Assembly: GCA_018287875.1 (NCBI GenBank)
Contig: JAGVVL010000009.1
Coordinates: forward strand, 2,046,001 to 2,110,000
Origin: Nigrospora sphaerica
Lineage: Eukaryota; Ascomycota; Sordariomycetes; Amphisphaeriales; Apiosporaceae
Length of the DNA stretch: 64,000 nucleotides
Direction: 5' to 3'
In this document: in pieces, positions 20,849-31,328 of the stretch
How the letters are laid out: the number at the start of each line of letters is the position of its first letter
Position numbering within the stretch: the stretch's first letter is position 1
Notes under the pieces: model-generated
Databases searched by the model: none
What the model saw: only the letters and a program-made list of their open reading frames with translations
What the model was told of the DNA's origin: nothing
Position numbers and translations under genes: made by a program

Positions 20849-22464
20849 GGTATCGGTAGCGGTTTCACGCTGTTCTTTGGCGGTTCGAGATGCGTCTCGC
20901 GTGCTTTGCCTGGATCGCTTCAGAGGCGGGGAACCTGCACCGAGTGCCAATTGACTGCTTTAAGTACCGGGGGGAAAGCAAGGGCTGAGGTAAGCACCAA
21001 GAGGGGACGGGCTCTTCTCCCTCCTTGAACGGCGGGCAAGAAACGGCGAGCTGGCCGCGCTCATTGGTTCGGCGCGCTTTTGTTTGCCGACGCCCATCTG
21101 CAGCAGCCGTATATTCAGGGTTTTGTCTTCGTTTGCCCCTCTGCGGTACTCGACACTTGTCGTGGAGACCCCGACGCTATGCGAGCTCCCGTCGTCTCCA
21201 GCCCGACCCGATAGCAACCTCGGCGACGCGTGACATTGCACAGCTCTAGCACTCGGGTTGCGGGCATAGAAAGCGAGCATAGGGCCAAACCCTTCCCGTA
21301 CATCCAAATCCTCGGGATACAGGGAGGTGCATGGCGAAAGGAATTCGTTTACTTGAGCATCTTCTATGCTGCCGGGATAAGGACGGGCGCTTTTGCACAA
21401 GGTTTCCTGTGCGAATACGGCGCTCAGAAAGCGGACGTCGCAGAGCCGAGCAAAGGAAGCTCGGTTCTCTAAGCGTCGATGATTTCGTGTTCCCGGTTTA
21501 GCTGGCCGCGTAATCCCTCCTTCGTGGGTCGCAAGTTGAAGGGTCATGTTGCGTCTGGGTAACGTACGCGGCAGAATCCATCTTGGCTGGGAATTAGCAG
21601 CTGCATGCATGATCTTCATTTCCCCGAAAACTTTGAAGGGATGAAGAGATGAAAAGGCCTCATTTCGACGTCGCGACAACTCATATTTTTTAAAGCGTCT
21701 ATACTTTGACACCATCGAATGTACCTGCGTGTCTGAACGGGGTCGAACGCTGGAGTTGGTCGAAAGTTAACCCTCGCGTGCACATGACGATTGCGGGGGT
21801 CTGTGGAAACCGCGGGGATGGCGGGACGAAACCACACGGGGGCGAAGAGAGTTTTCTTCTTCTTTTTTTTTCATTAAAGGGCAAGCGTAGAGGTGCTTGG
21901 TTCCTGGAAGGCCTCTGTTAGATACCTTGGACCAAACTACGTCTTTGAGCAGGCCTTTCCCACTGTGCGCGGGGGAAAAGAGAGAATATGCCGCTTGCTT
22001 AACAGGCCCCCGTCCCTCCCAGCGCCCGCCGATAACAGGAGCCCACTGGGTGACACGAAGCCGCGAGCCGATCCCGCCAGTCATGCATAAGAACCTTCCC
22101 CATCGGGAAAACCCCCAGTTGGGACCCGCGGCGAGATCCACGTCCCGTAGACGTCGTAGCAGGGTTGTGATAGCGGGCTGCAGGCTACAGAGTTTCGGCG
22201 CTCGGTGAGGGGTATCTTACCGTTGAAGCCGCCGCCTCCGTGGGAATCCACTGTCGTGATGAAAAGTCCACTAGCAGTGGTGCTGCCCGTCGGGAAACAG
22301 GATTCGACGGGGGGGGGGGGGTATTGGAGGTATAAAGATCGAGGGCGCGGCTGTCGTCTTTGGGTGTGGATATTCGTATCGTCTAGTATCTCTTCGAGCT
22401 TCGTCGAGATCCTTGATACCACCCCCTCCTTTCCTTGGCCGGCGCCAGCACTCTCTCACACGTC
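20849..22464. other. Divergent intergenic region with a poly-G run
   Basis: About 1.6 kb between the leftward GMC gene and the rightward gamma-glutamyltranspeptidase gene; both promoters lie here. A run of about twelve G stands near 22309-22320. A leftward open frame of 251 codons (20960-21715) has no recognisable domain and is not called. Confidence 0.5.
22330..22336 (+). promoter_or_regulatory. TATA-like element of the gamma-glutamyltranspeptidase gene
   Basis: GTATAAAG lies about 130 bp upstream of the ATG at 22465, directly after the G-run. Position and sequence fit a TATA box; nothing else supports it. Confidence 0.4.
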
Positions 22465-24174
22465 ATGGGCCCCTACCCTTTCTACCGAATCGCGACGGCG
22501 TGTCTCGCGGCCGTGCATTTGACGACCCCGGGTCTCGTCGCTGCCGCGGCCACGCGGAGCGTTGAGACCAAGCTCGGCGCCGTCGCGTCGGAGAAGGCGG
22601 ACTGCAGCCGGATCGGGACGGGCCTGCTCCTGGCCGGAGGCAACGCCGCCGACGCCGCCGTGGGCACCACGTTTTGCGTCGGCGTCATCGGCATGGTGCA
22701 CAGCGGCATCGGCGGCGGCGGCTTCATGCTGGTGCGGGCGCCCAACGGGACGTACGAGTACATCGACTTCCGGGAGACGGCCCCGGCCGCCGCCTCCGAG
22801 GACATGTTCAAGGACAACGTCAACGCCAGTCTCTACAGCGGCCTCGCCAGCGGCGTGCCCGGCGAGCTCCGGGGCCTGCACTACCTCCACGACCGGTACG
22901 GCAAGCTGCCCTGGGCCAAGGTCATGGAGCCCGCCATCGCCGTGGCCCGGCGCGGCTTCCGCGTCGACGAGGACCTCGTCCGGTACATGGACTCGGTCCC
23001 CAAGCCCAACGGCGACTTCTTCACCCAGGACCCCATCTGGGCCGAGGACTTCGCCCCGAATGGCCGCCGCGTCCAGCTCAACGATCTGATGACGCGGAAG
23101 CGGTACGCCGACACCCTCGAGGCCATCGCGGAGCAGGGGCCGGATGCTTTCTACAAGGGCAGCATTGCTCAGGCGACCATCAAGGCTCTGGAGAAGAAGA
23201 GCGGCATCATGACGCTGGCGGACCTGTCCAACTACACGGTGCAACTGCGCACGCCCACCCACATCACCTACCGCGGCTACAGGCTGGCCACCTGTGGTGC
23301 CCCGGCCGGCGGCGCCGTGTCCATGAGCGCGCTCAGGATCGTCGAAGGCTACGACAACTTCGGCGACCCGGACCACGTCAACCTCACGACGCACCGGCTC
23401 GACGAGGCCTTCCGTTTCGCCTACGGACAGCGGACCAAGCTGGGCGACCCTTCGTTCGTCAGCGGCGTCGCCGAGTACCAGACCGCCATGCTCTCGGACG
23501 AGCTCGCGGCGGCGGTCCGGGCCAACATCTCGGACACGACGACGCACAACGTGTCGTGGTACAACCCCGACGGGCTCGAGGGCGTCGAGACGCACGGCAC
23601 GAGCTACGTCGGGGCGGCCGACGGCACGGGGCTCGCCGTGAGCCTGACGACGACCATCAACACGCTGTTCGGGTCGCAGATCATGGTCAACGAGACGGGC
23701 GTGGTCCTCAACAACGAGATGAACGACTTCTCGGTGCCGGGCGCGAGCAACTACTTCGGCTTCGCGCCGAGCGCCAGCAACTTCGTGCGGCCGGGCAAGC
23801 GGCCGCTGTCGTCCATCGCCAACACCATCGTCGAGACGCCGGCCGGCCGGCCCTACCTCGTGACGGGCGCCGCCGGCGGCAGCAAGATCATCACCACCGT
23901 CGCCCAGACCCTGCACCACGTGCTCGACGGCGGCCGCACGGCCGCCGAGGCCCTCGCGCGCCCGCGCCTGCACGACCAGCTCCTCCCCGACCTGCTCACG
24001 CTCGAGCACGCCTTTGACAACGGCACCGCCGCCTTCCTCGAGCGCCTCGGCCACAACGTCACGCGCGTCGCCAACGTCGGCAGCTCCGCCCAGGCCGTGC
24101 GCATCTTGCCGAACGGCACCTTCGAGGCCGCCGGCGAGCCCCGCCAACTGGCCTCGGGCGGCTTTGCCGTCTGA
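22465..24174 (+). CDS. Secreted gamma-glutamyltranspeptidase
   Basis: An intronless 569-residue Ntn-hydrolase precursor. The N-terminal segment (about 1-30) is a signal peptide or anchor. Family marks in order: ASEKADCSRIGTGLLLAGGNAADAAV, GIGGGGFML, the substrate-arginine region EYIDFRETAPAA, GVPGELRGL, the autoprocessing site GVETHGTSYVG with the catalytic threonine at about T379, SLTTTINTLFGS, NNEMNDFS, the KRPLSS serine pair, and GAAGGSKI. It should cleave itself into large and small subunits and remove or transfer the gamma-glutamyl group of glutathione and its conjugates outside the cell. Several N-x-S/T sites suit secretion. The start is the ATG at 22465. It neighbours secreted carbohydrate-active enzymes. 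Confidence 0.94.
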   Translation: MGPYPFYRIATACLAAVHLTTPGLVAAAATRSVETKLGAVASEKADCSRIGTGLLLAGGNAADAAVGTTFCVGVIGMVHSGIGGGGFMLVRAPNGTYEYIDFRETAPAAASEDMFKDNVNASLYSGLASGVPGELRGLHYLHDRYGKLPWAKVMEPAIAVARRGFRVDEDLVRYMDSVPKPNGDFFTQDPIWAEDFAPNGRRVQLNDLMTRKRYADTLEAIAEQGPDAFYKGSIAQATIKALEKKSGIMTLADLSNYTVQLRTPTHITYRGYRLATCGAPAGGAVSMSALRIVEGYDNFGDPDHVNLTTHRLDEAFRFAYGQRTKLGDPSFVSGVAEYQTAMLSDELAAAVRANISDTTTHNVSWYNPDGLEGVETHGTSYVGAADGTGLAVSLTTTINTLFGSQIMVNETGVVLNNEMNDFSVPGASNYFGFAPSASNFVRPGKRPLSSIANTIVETPAGRPYLVTGAAGGSKIITTVAQTLHHVLDGGRTAAEALARPRLHDQLLPDLLTLEHAFDNGTAAFLERLGHNVTRVANVGSSAQAVRILPNGTFEAAGEPRQLASGGFAV

Positions 24175-24579
24175 GACGTAGGGCGGCGCCGGGCGGCTTG
24201 GCGGCACTTCTACCCGGGGTGGGATCTCACAAGCGTAGGGCCGATAGTGCGTCACTTGGAGAAATAAGTAGATGAAGAAAAGGTGGGAGATGGGGGGAAC
24301 AAGACGGAAACAGAAGAGAGGAGGGGGAAAGATGCCAGCAGGGAGAACATTTTACTACAAAAGACTCCCTCGGGAATATGTGCCCAGCAGAGCGCTGGGA
24401 TAATATGTGCACTCTATAAATATCTACAGGATCGAAACAGAAACGATGATTCTTGACGGCGTCGTGGACCCTGGCCCACTCCCCCTCTAGAGCCTCGGGC
24501 CGTCGACCCGGACCGCAAGGCCCAAGTCCTCCGGGGGAGAAGCTGCGGCCCTCCCGGTGGGAGGCCCGTCTCGCGTGGT
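24175..24579. other. Convergent 3' region
   Basis: About 0.4 kb between the stops of two converging genes. It is purine-rich at 24270-24340. No gene is seen. Confidence 0.5.
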
Positions 24580-25631
24580 TTAGACGAGGCCGAACCAGGC
24601 CATGTCCATCTGGGGGTGGACGGGGACGGTGTGGCCGACGCCGGCGGCCTTGTAGCCGACGAGGCGGGAGCCGTCGCCGAAGTTGACGCGAGTGTAGCCG
24701 GGCTGGGGGGTGTTCTCGGTGGCGCCGACGAGGCCGACGCCGAGGAGGGTGGACCACTCCTTGAGCTGCTCGTCAAAGTTGGCGGGGAAGACGAGGTTGT
24801 CGGCGGTGCCGTGGAACGTCTGCATGCGCGGGTAGGCGCCGGTGTAGCTGGGGTACATGGCGTGGACCTGGGCCGCCCACTCGGTGCCCGACTTGATGAC
24901 CTTGCCGTTGGCGCAGGACCGGTCCGACGACGTCGGCGAGTTGCCGCGCGAGCCGGCCACGCAGCCGGCAGCCACGCCCGAGTAGCACGAGCCGGCCGCG
25001 AACACGTCGGGGTACGTCGCCATGAGCACGTTGGTCATCATGCAGCCCGACGACGAGCCCGTCACGAAGACGCGCTTCCGGTCCGCCCTGTACTTGCTGA
25101 TGAGGTGCTGCACCATCGAGTTGAGCGTCGTCGGGTCCCCGCCGCCCTCGTGCCGGAGCGCCCGCGGCGACGACACGTCCCAGCAGTTGGAGTCGTTGGT
25201 CGCCGTCGGATACGCCACGATGAAGCCCTTCTGCTCGGCGAACATCTGGTAGTTGGCCTGGTGGAAGTACGCCTGGCCCGAGCCGCCGCAGGGGTGGAGC
25301 TGGAGAAGAGAGGCCGAGCGTCAGTCCGCTGTTTCTAATTTATGACGGTAGGAGGAGGGGTTTCCCGTCCATGCGCCCCTTCCCCTCGGCGGGGAATGCC
25401 GCTGAAGAGGGAGGAGGAGGAGGAGGAGGAGGAGGAGGAGGAGGCTCTGCCGGCTTCACTTACAGCGAGCACAATGGCCGGCGACTGGGCCACCCGCTGG
25501 GGGACGTAGACGTCAAACTTGATGTTGCTCGGGTTGGGGCCGTGCCAGTCGGTAACGGGCTGCAGCTGCGCCTGCGCGGCCGAGGAGAAGAAAAGCGCCG
25601 CGGCAGCGGCGAGGAACGTGGTTCGCAGCAT
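24580..25631 (-). CDS. Secreted CE1-type esterase (acetyl xylan / feruloyl esterase, PHB-depolymerase family)
   Basis: Exons 25631-25464 and 25299-24580 give 295 residues, with a 164-bp phase-0 intron. The signal peptide MLRTTFLAAAAALFFSSAAQA precedes a typical CE1 start (LQPVTDWHGPNPSNIKFDVYVP). The intron joins PAIVLA to LHPCGGSGQAYF, restoring the oxyanion-loop block. The nucleophile is S139 in GSSSG, the aspartate lies in HGTADN and the histidine in GVGHTVP, so the triad is complete. Enzymes of this type remove acetyl groups from xylan or release ferulate; without further marks I cannot choose. There is no carbohydrate-binding module. The intron carries a long GGA/TCC repeat. Length is as expected for a module-free CE1 protein. 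Confidence 0.9.
25410..25445. repeat. GGA/TCC microsatellite inside the CE1 esterase intron
   Basis: About twelve GGA triplets on the + strand, so an uninterrupted TCC tract in the transcript, near the donor end of the intron. Likely length-polymorphic. Confidence 0.85.
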
Positions 25632-26834
25632 AATGATTGAAGTTGGCGAAAAGAGCGTAAGTGTGGGTGTGAGCGGCCGGGATACAGATCATGCAGAGAA
25701 TCAATGCATCCTCCCCCGAGGGCCGCGAGACCAGGTACTTGTACTCCTTCGCCAACTCCATACCAGGGCCACCCTTCCTTCCATCTTGGCTGGCGAAATG
25801 CCGAAGCCGAGTCGATCGACCCGCGGCAAGGCTCCCCTTGATGGGGCGGGCGTGGGGTGTGAAGGGAGTAGTATATCTCGGCCGGGTCTTCGCCCTGTCT
25901 TGGCCGCTTCGGAACCCGCAAGCGAGATATTGCAGGTATAGCCGAGTGCTACCTTGGGAGCCGGTAGTGAGCAACCATCCCGGAAACGCGGGGGGCCGCC
26001 GTGGAAAGACAAGGAAGGCGGGTCCATTGTCTACGTAGTAAAGCCGACAGAGCCATGGCCTCCCAGGAGGGCGCCCCTGCCAAGCATCCTATCTCTCCTT
26101 GGTGCTGCCTTCCCCCCCCCGCGGGCCGTCTCTCTTTAGCCGCGCTCGTCGGACAGTGTCTCCGAGCCGTAATGGGAAGTGATGGTCCTAGGCAATATTG
26201 ATTTGGGACGCTCGGCCGTCATCGTGCCCAATTCCCGAAAACGAGGACGCCCATCAACACAGATCCCGGCAGGCAAGTGGGCCGTCTCGAAGGATATTAC
26301 GGCTTGCGAACGCAACAGCTAGTTCCTAGTCTGTCAAAGATAGATGAGGAGGTCCCACCAATCATCCGTCGTGAAGCATGATTGGCTCCTCGGCCTTCTA
26401 TTGGCTGACCGTTACACTTAGTACTTGTTGGTTCCAGAGGATGCGCGAGAGCAACGAGCAACGAGCAACGCTTGTCGGTTCATTGCTCAAACCTCGTGGG
26501 CGCGTGCATGAACAGACTCCCAACGCTCTACTTGGCAACCCGGATTCCCGGAGCCCTGAACCCCTGATGAGGCTGACGAGGCCAACGAGGCGCCCCTAAG
26601 CAATCCACCTCCGATGCTGCACGAGGTTACCTTCAGCATCCGCCGTTGAAACGCTCTTGCGATGCCATGGCTGCTGCAAGTAGAGTGGTGGGAAATTTTG
26701 GTATCTGTTGTCTCTGCAGCTTCATCCTCGGTACATGCGAGCGAACACATAGACAAAATACTACCTCGTACCCGTCCGCTGCGCCCCCGGTTCTCAATAC
26801 GACCGATCAGTAATTACGCCCACGAAGCCCCTAT
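25632..26834. other. Intergenic region
   Basis: About 1.2 kb upstream of the esterase and downstream of the GH43 gene. It has a short AGCAACG repeat (three copies, about 26451-26470). No gene is supported. Confidence 0.5.
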
Positions 26835-28823
26835 TTATGCCACGGGAACGGTCTGCGGCGGGACGCTCGTCGTCGTCGGCACGACCTTGACGATCAGCCC
26901 GTTCTCGTCAAAGTACAGCCGATCGATGGTGGTTTCTCGATGATTGCCGTCGCCATTGGGCGCGAAGCGGTGGTACACAATGTACCAGTCGTCCGTGCCC
27001 GGCACGTTGAGCGTCGTGCTTCCGCCCGTCGCCAGGATGTTCTGCGAGGGGTCCTTCTCGAGGATGACGCCGCGGTAGGTCCAGGGGCCGTGGACGCTGT
27101 CGCTCGTCGCATAGCCCATACGGTAGTTCTCGGATCCCGTGTCGTCAATGCAGTACGTCAGGTGGTAGAGGCCCCGGCGCTCCACGAGGAACAAGCCCTC
27201 GCGGAAGTCGGTGAGGCCCCCGAGCTTGGCCGTGGTGCCGGGTTTGAGCGACGTCATGTCGTCCGCCAGCTCGGCGTAGAGGGGCTCGCCGTTGCCCCAG
27301 AAGAGATAGTACTTTCCGGTGGCGCGGTCGCGAAAAGCGCCGGGGTCGATGGCCTGGCCCGTCTTGACGGCTTCGGTGTTGGTAATCATGGCCGTAGGCT
27401 GGGCCGTAAAGGGGCCTTCGGGGGAGTCGGCCACTGCCACCCCGATGGTTTTGGCATTATAGGTAGGGTTGTTGCCGCTGTGGTAGAAGTAATACTTGCC
27501 ATTACGCTCGATGATGGCCGGTGCCCACGCGTTGCCAGTGGCCCAGGGCACGTTGCCCTTCGCGCCGTCGAGCGTCAGGAAAGGCTTCTCGCTCCTGGTC
27601 CAAGTCACCAGGTCCTTCGACTTCCAGACGTAGAAGTCCTTTCCGCCCCAGCCCTCGTACCCGTCCGTCGTGGGGTATATGTAGTACGTGTCGCCGAAGA
27701 CGGCGATTTGGGGATCGGCCCACAGGCCGGGCAATACGGGGCTGCCCTGCTGGCGCTTCTGGACCGTCACGCTCCTGCCGGACCAGGTCGCGTCGTTCAG
27801 CGCCTTCAGCTCCGCCGCCGTGATGGGAAGGACGGTGCCGTGGCGGGGCGTGGTCGGCAAGGCATACTTGCTCGAAACCTTCCAGTCGGGGTTGGCAATG
27901 TCGTCCGTCTCCAATGGTACGTAACCGCGGCCTGAGTATTCGTCCACAAAGAGGTAGTACTTGCCGCCGCCGTTGACATCGTTGGGGTTGGACTTGAATG
28001 AGGTAGGACCCTCGACGGCGCCAAGGCCGGCGTCGCGACCAATGCAGCTCGCGACCGTCGTCCAGGAGGGCAGGTCCGCGAGCAGGGAACTCGAACTCTC
28101 CTGGATAATGTCGGTGCAGCCCGTCACCGCTCCTTCATCTTTGGTGAAGCGGTGGAAGACGCCATCGGCCTCCAGCACTGTCGTGTCGATCCGAGACGTC
28201 CCGGCGTCCTGCCACACCTTGGCTTCACTGAAGGTGACGAAATCCTGGGTCGTCGCGTACATCATGCGGTGGTACGTCTCGCTGGTGTGGGCAGTGTCGT
28301 CTTGGGGGTAGAGAGCTGAGGCCCAGTAGAGTACGTAGGCCCCAATTGCGGAGTCGTAGTGTGCCTCGGGTGCCCAGGTCATGCCGGCCTCGGGGGGCGA
28401 TACCAGGACATGCCTTTGCTCGGACCAGTTGACGAGGTCCTTGGACTCCCAGATCTCGAGGTAGCGGCTTCCCGTCCTCACTGCATCCCCCCATTGCGTT
28501 CCCGAACCGATAGAGAGATCGGTGGCGATCAGCCAGAAAGTTCCCCCGTCGACCGAGCGCAATATGAAGGGGTCCCGCAGGCCTCTAGTTCCCTTGGTCG
28601 ACGTCAGGACGGGCCGGCCACTGTTGAGTTGTTTCCAGTCGAGGGCATTGTTCCCGTTGCTGACGGCAAAGTGGATCTTCTCGCCCTCAAGGGAATTCCC
28701 GGTGAAGTAGGCCATCATGTACCCCTCGTAATCGCCGGCGGCGGTCACCTTGGGGATCGCGGAGCCATAGGCAAAAGTGGCCTGGCCAATGGCCACCGAG
28801 GTAAGAAAACGAAGCAGCTGCAT
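26835..28823 (-). CDS. Secreted protein with two GH43-type beta-propeller domains
   Basis: A single-exon protein of 662 residues from the ATG at 28823; an in-frame ATG at 28889 would add 22 residues but lies only about 25 bp from the TATA box, so it is probably outside the transcript. MQLLRFLTSVAIGQATFAYG is the signal peptide. The first propeller carries GLRDPFILRS, MTWAPEAHYD and VEGPTSFK. After a linker near VTVQKRQQGSPVLPG the second begins LWADPQIAVFGDTYYIYPTTDG, with AWAPAIIERNGKYYFYHSG, QAIDPGAF and DFREGLFLVERRG. Both halves keep candidates for the three GH43 acids. Family enzymes are arabinofuranosidases, xylosidases or arabinanases acting on plant polysaccharides. Tandem GH43 domains in one chain are known but uncommon. 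Specificity is undetermined. Confidence 0.9.
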   Translation of the reverse strand: MQLLRFLTSVAIGQATFAYGSAIPKVTAAGDYEGYMMAYFTGNSLEGEKIHFAVSNGNNALDWKQLNSGRPVLTSTKGTRGLRDPFILRSVDGGTFWLIATDLSIGSGTQWGDAVRTGSRYLEIWESKDLVNWSEQRHVLVSPPEAGMTWAPEAHYDSAIGAYVLYWASALYPQDDTAHTSETYHRMMYATTQDFVTFSEAKVWQDAGTSRIDTTVLEADGVFHRFTKDEGAVTGCTDIIQESSSSLLADLPSWTTVASCIGRDAGLGAVEGPTSFKSNPNDVNGGGKYYLFVDEYSGRGYVPLETDDIANPDWKVSSKYALPTTPRHGTVLPITAAELKALNDATWSGRSVTVQKRQQGSPVLPGLWADPQIAVFGDTYYIYPTTDGYEGWGGKDFYVWKSKDLVTWTRSEKPFLTLDGAKGNVPWATGNAWAPAIIERNGKYYFYHSGNNPTYNAKTIGVAVADSPEGPFTAQPTAMITNTEAVKTGQAIDPGAFRDRATGKYYLFWGNGEPLYAELADDMTSLKPGTTAKLGGLTDFREGLFLVERRGLYHLTYCIDDTGSENYRMGYATSDSVHGPWTYRGVILEKDPSQNILATGGSTTLNVPGTDDWYIVYHRFAPNGDGNHRETTIDRLYFDENGLIVKVVPTTTSVPPQTVPVA

Positions 28824-31328
28824 GACGAAGAGCCTGAGCAAACAGCACTTCAGGATGCTCCTGCGTGAAGTCGAGGGATGCTCGCCCATTATGGTCGCCT
28901 GTTTCTGCCATCCTTATATGTGATTCCGGCCGAGCCCGTCCGTCGAAGCCCGGCACTTGCCCCCGACGCACGTGCTCTCCCCAGATTATGGGCAGGCTGG
29001 GGGAGCGGGGGCTTCGCCTCCTCCATGACGTCCTATTCCGCCGCTTCCCCCAAGGACACCCCCCGGCCATCGTGGCCTCTGACGGCGGGCCGCAGCGCCT
29101 GCGCGGCGGCACTCCGCATATTTACCACCAATAATCACCACCAGAGCTGCGGAGCGGACTGCCTGGGCTTGGGCGTCAGCACGAAAAGGGAACGAGTGCC
29201 GATCGCTTCCCTGACGCTTCCCCACACTACCCCAAATGCGCCGCTCGTTGCACCCCGCAACCCACGGCGGGTGCATGGCGCATGACCAGATCGCAGCCAA
29301 AAACAAGTATCCCGCGGCCACCAATGAAGCAAGCACCCCGGCGACAAGCCAGGACCAGACCTGCATTTGCTTTGGTGGCGACGGGGAACCCGGAGCCGCA
29401 TGCTTGGCACCCAGCAATGCCGGCGTCCTCGGCCAATGTCCCGCCGATACCCGGCGCGGGCTTTCGTATACCCTCCCTCGAGTTCTCTCACATGCCAGAT
29501 TCGGCCATGGGCCACAGGGTAAGCCAGGCGGGCATTATGCTGGACCCTGACCTCGGCTCCTCGATTCCCTCGTGGTCGTTCTTGGGAGGTGTCCTCCCCC
29601 CGAGTTGCATGGGAGCCGGGCCTTCGTCTCGGTCGTAAATGCGGGTTGAAAGTACGCCAGTGTGGGCAGTCCTACCAAAGAGAGGGGCCGATCGCCAAGT
29701 CGGTTCCTTGAAATGCGTCTCTTTCCATCCAATCTACGGGAAGGAGGAGGGCATGGTTGCGATGCGGGCCGGAATAGTGCACACCCTGGAGATCGACGTC
29801 GCCGATGAGATAAAAAGAGCGAGCGGCGATCACAAGTCGCACCTCTATGGCTTGGGCCATGTTGATGGGAAAGACCTGACGACCTGCCCCCGTAGGTTTC
29901 CAGTGGAAACGGTGGCTTCCGTTTCGGGCGAGGATTGGCCGATAGCCGAGCCATGACGGATCCGGGGAAGATAAGGTTGTCGGCTCATGCGGAGAGCCCT
30001 GCTGTGTACCTCAAGTACTGGAGGTTTCCACTCAATCTGTCGGAACGCGCTCTGTCCTGCGTCGGTAGTATACGCAGCGCATGAGGCCACTGGCGAAACG
30101 AGCGAGGTCTGCCTGAGCGGCACTGAATAGGCCCCAAAGGACGAATGGCCCCTCATGCTTACGGTGCATACCATCTTTCCCAATGTGCTGGTTGCTGGCA
30201 TCATCAGCCTGCCAAGACGGGTGCTTGCATGGGCTCTAGACAAGCCAGGTGACGGCATCACCGGAACCCTGAAACCGGCCGAAGAGGCCGGAGCCGTAAT
30301 GTCGGATCTTGGCCGCGGCCGTCATACACAAGCTGTCGTCCCGAGCCAAACTCGCTGCATTGACGACGCTTGATAGCCGGGTATGCTGGCTGTACAATGT
30401 ATAGCATCCGCCAGCGATAGCTGCAGGGGATCTACAACGATTGGCGGTATGACCCATAGGCTTCCATCCAAGTCTGTTTGCGCGGTAGAATAGGTACTGG
30501 GTAAAGGAAAGTAGCCCCGTGTTTTGCATCGGGCTTGCTTTTGCCCTGTATCACAGTTGGTATCACAGCCACAGTCGCGGCTCAAGCCTTGATTATTAAT
30601 AACGCCCCTGAAGATGTACCGGGAAGTGGATTCCGATTCATTCCTTCCACGTACGAAGGGTAATTATCTCACCGCTGTTACGGCCGGGCTCTGGATTACC
30701 AATCCCAACTGAGAACAAACCATACTTTTGATCGAGCCATGGATAGGTCGGGGGAAAGATTCAGAACAGTGGGTGTCTGTTTAACCTCATGGCGGCCACG
30801 CAAGCCACTGTCCAAAACGTCCACTGCCTGGGCGGTGGCGGCTGAAAACCGCGGACCTGCGGGGGCTCAGAGTTTACGTGTAGACAAAGTCAGCGAGAGC
30901 CTCACGCTAACTGGACGCCCGTCTCAAAACAAGAGGGGCTCGTACCCACAGAACTCCCCGCGATCATGCTTTTTACTCGTACACTCCCGCTATGGGTCGA
31001 AAACGCCTGCGTAGCGGCGGTTGCAAGCTCTCCCGGCCTTGGTCACTGCTGACTAAGTACATGATTCCAGAAGTCCACAGGTTCTGGTGGAAACGTGTCG
31101 CGGGCCTCCTGACTCTCCAGGCGGGTCGGCGGGCTCAACACTACTTGCGTATATTAGGCATCGCGTGGTCTCCTGTTCCGGGTGTTGACCGAGTGGGTGC
31201 TTGCTTACTGCTACTACTTGCTCAGTGCTACTTCACCGTCCCTCGCCGCACACCTCTCGCCTCAAGACCCCCACGCCTCCTTCTCTCTCCCTCACATACT
31301 GAGACCGGACAGTCCCCAAACCGTCAAG
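28824..31328. other. Long intergenic region, no supported gene
   Basis: About 2.5 kb between the divergent GH43 and glutathione transferase genes. Open frames of about 100 codons occur (for example 29535-29954 on the minus strand and 29639-29956 on the plus strand) but show no domain, bias or splice logic. A pyrimidine-rich stretch (31230-31310) immediately precedes the transferase start, as usual for fungal promoters. Confidence 0.5.
28914..28919 (-). promoter_or_regulatory. TATA box of the GH43 gene
   Basis: On the minus strand TATAAG reads within CATATAAGGA, about 91 bp upstream of the preferred ATG (28823). Its distance argues for that start rather than 28889. Confidence 0.45.

Noticed and set aside
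20960..21715. Leftward 251-codon frame between the GMC and GGT genes
   Set aside because: No recognisable domain, mixed codon use and no splice-consistent extension. It could be a decayed gene, but I cannot support it.
22456..24255. A 599-codon open frame on the minus strand across the gamma-glutamyltranspeptidase gene
   Set aside because: It is the mirror of a GC-rich coding sequence with strong third-position bias. Its translation is low-complexity and has no domain.
28824..28889. Upstream ATG (28889) for the GH43 protein
   Set aside because: It lies about 25 bp from the TATA box and would put 22 residues before the signal peptide, hiding it.
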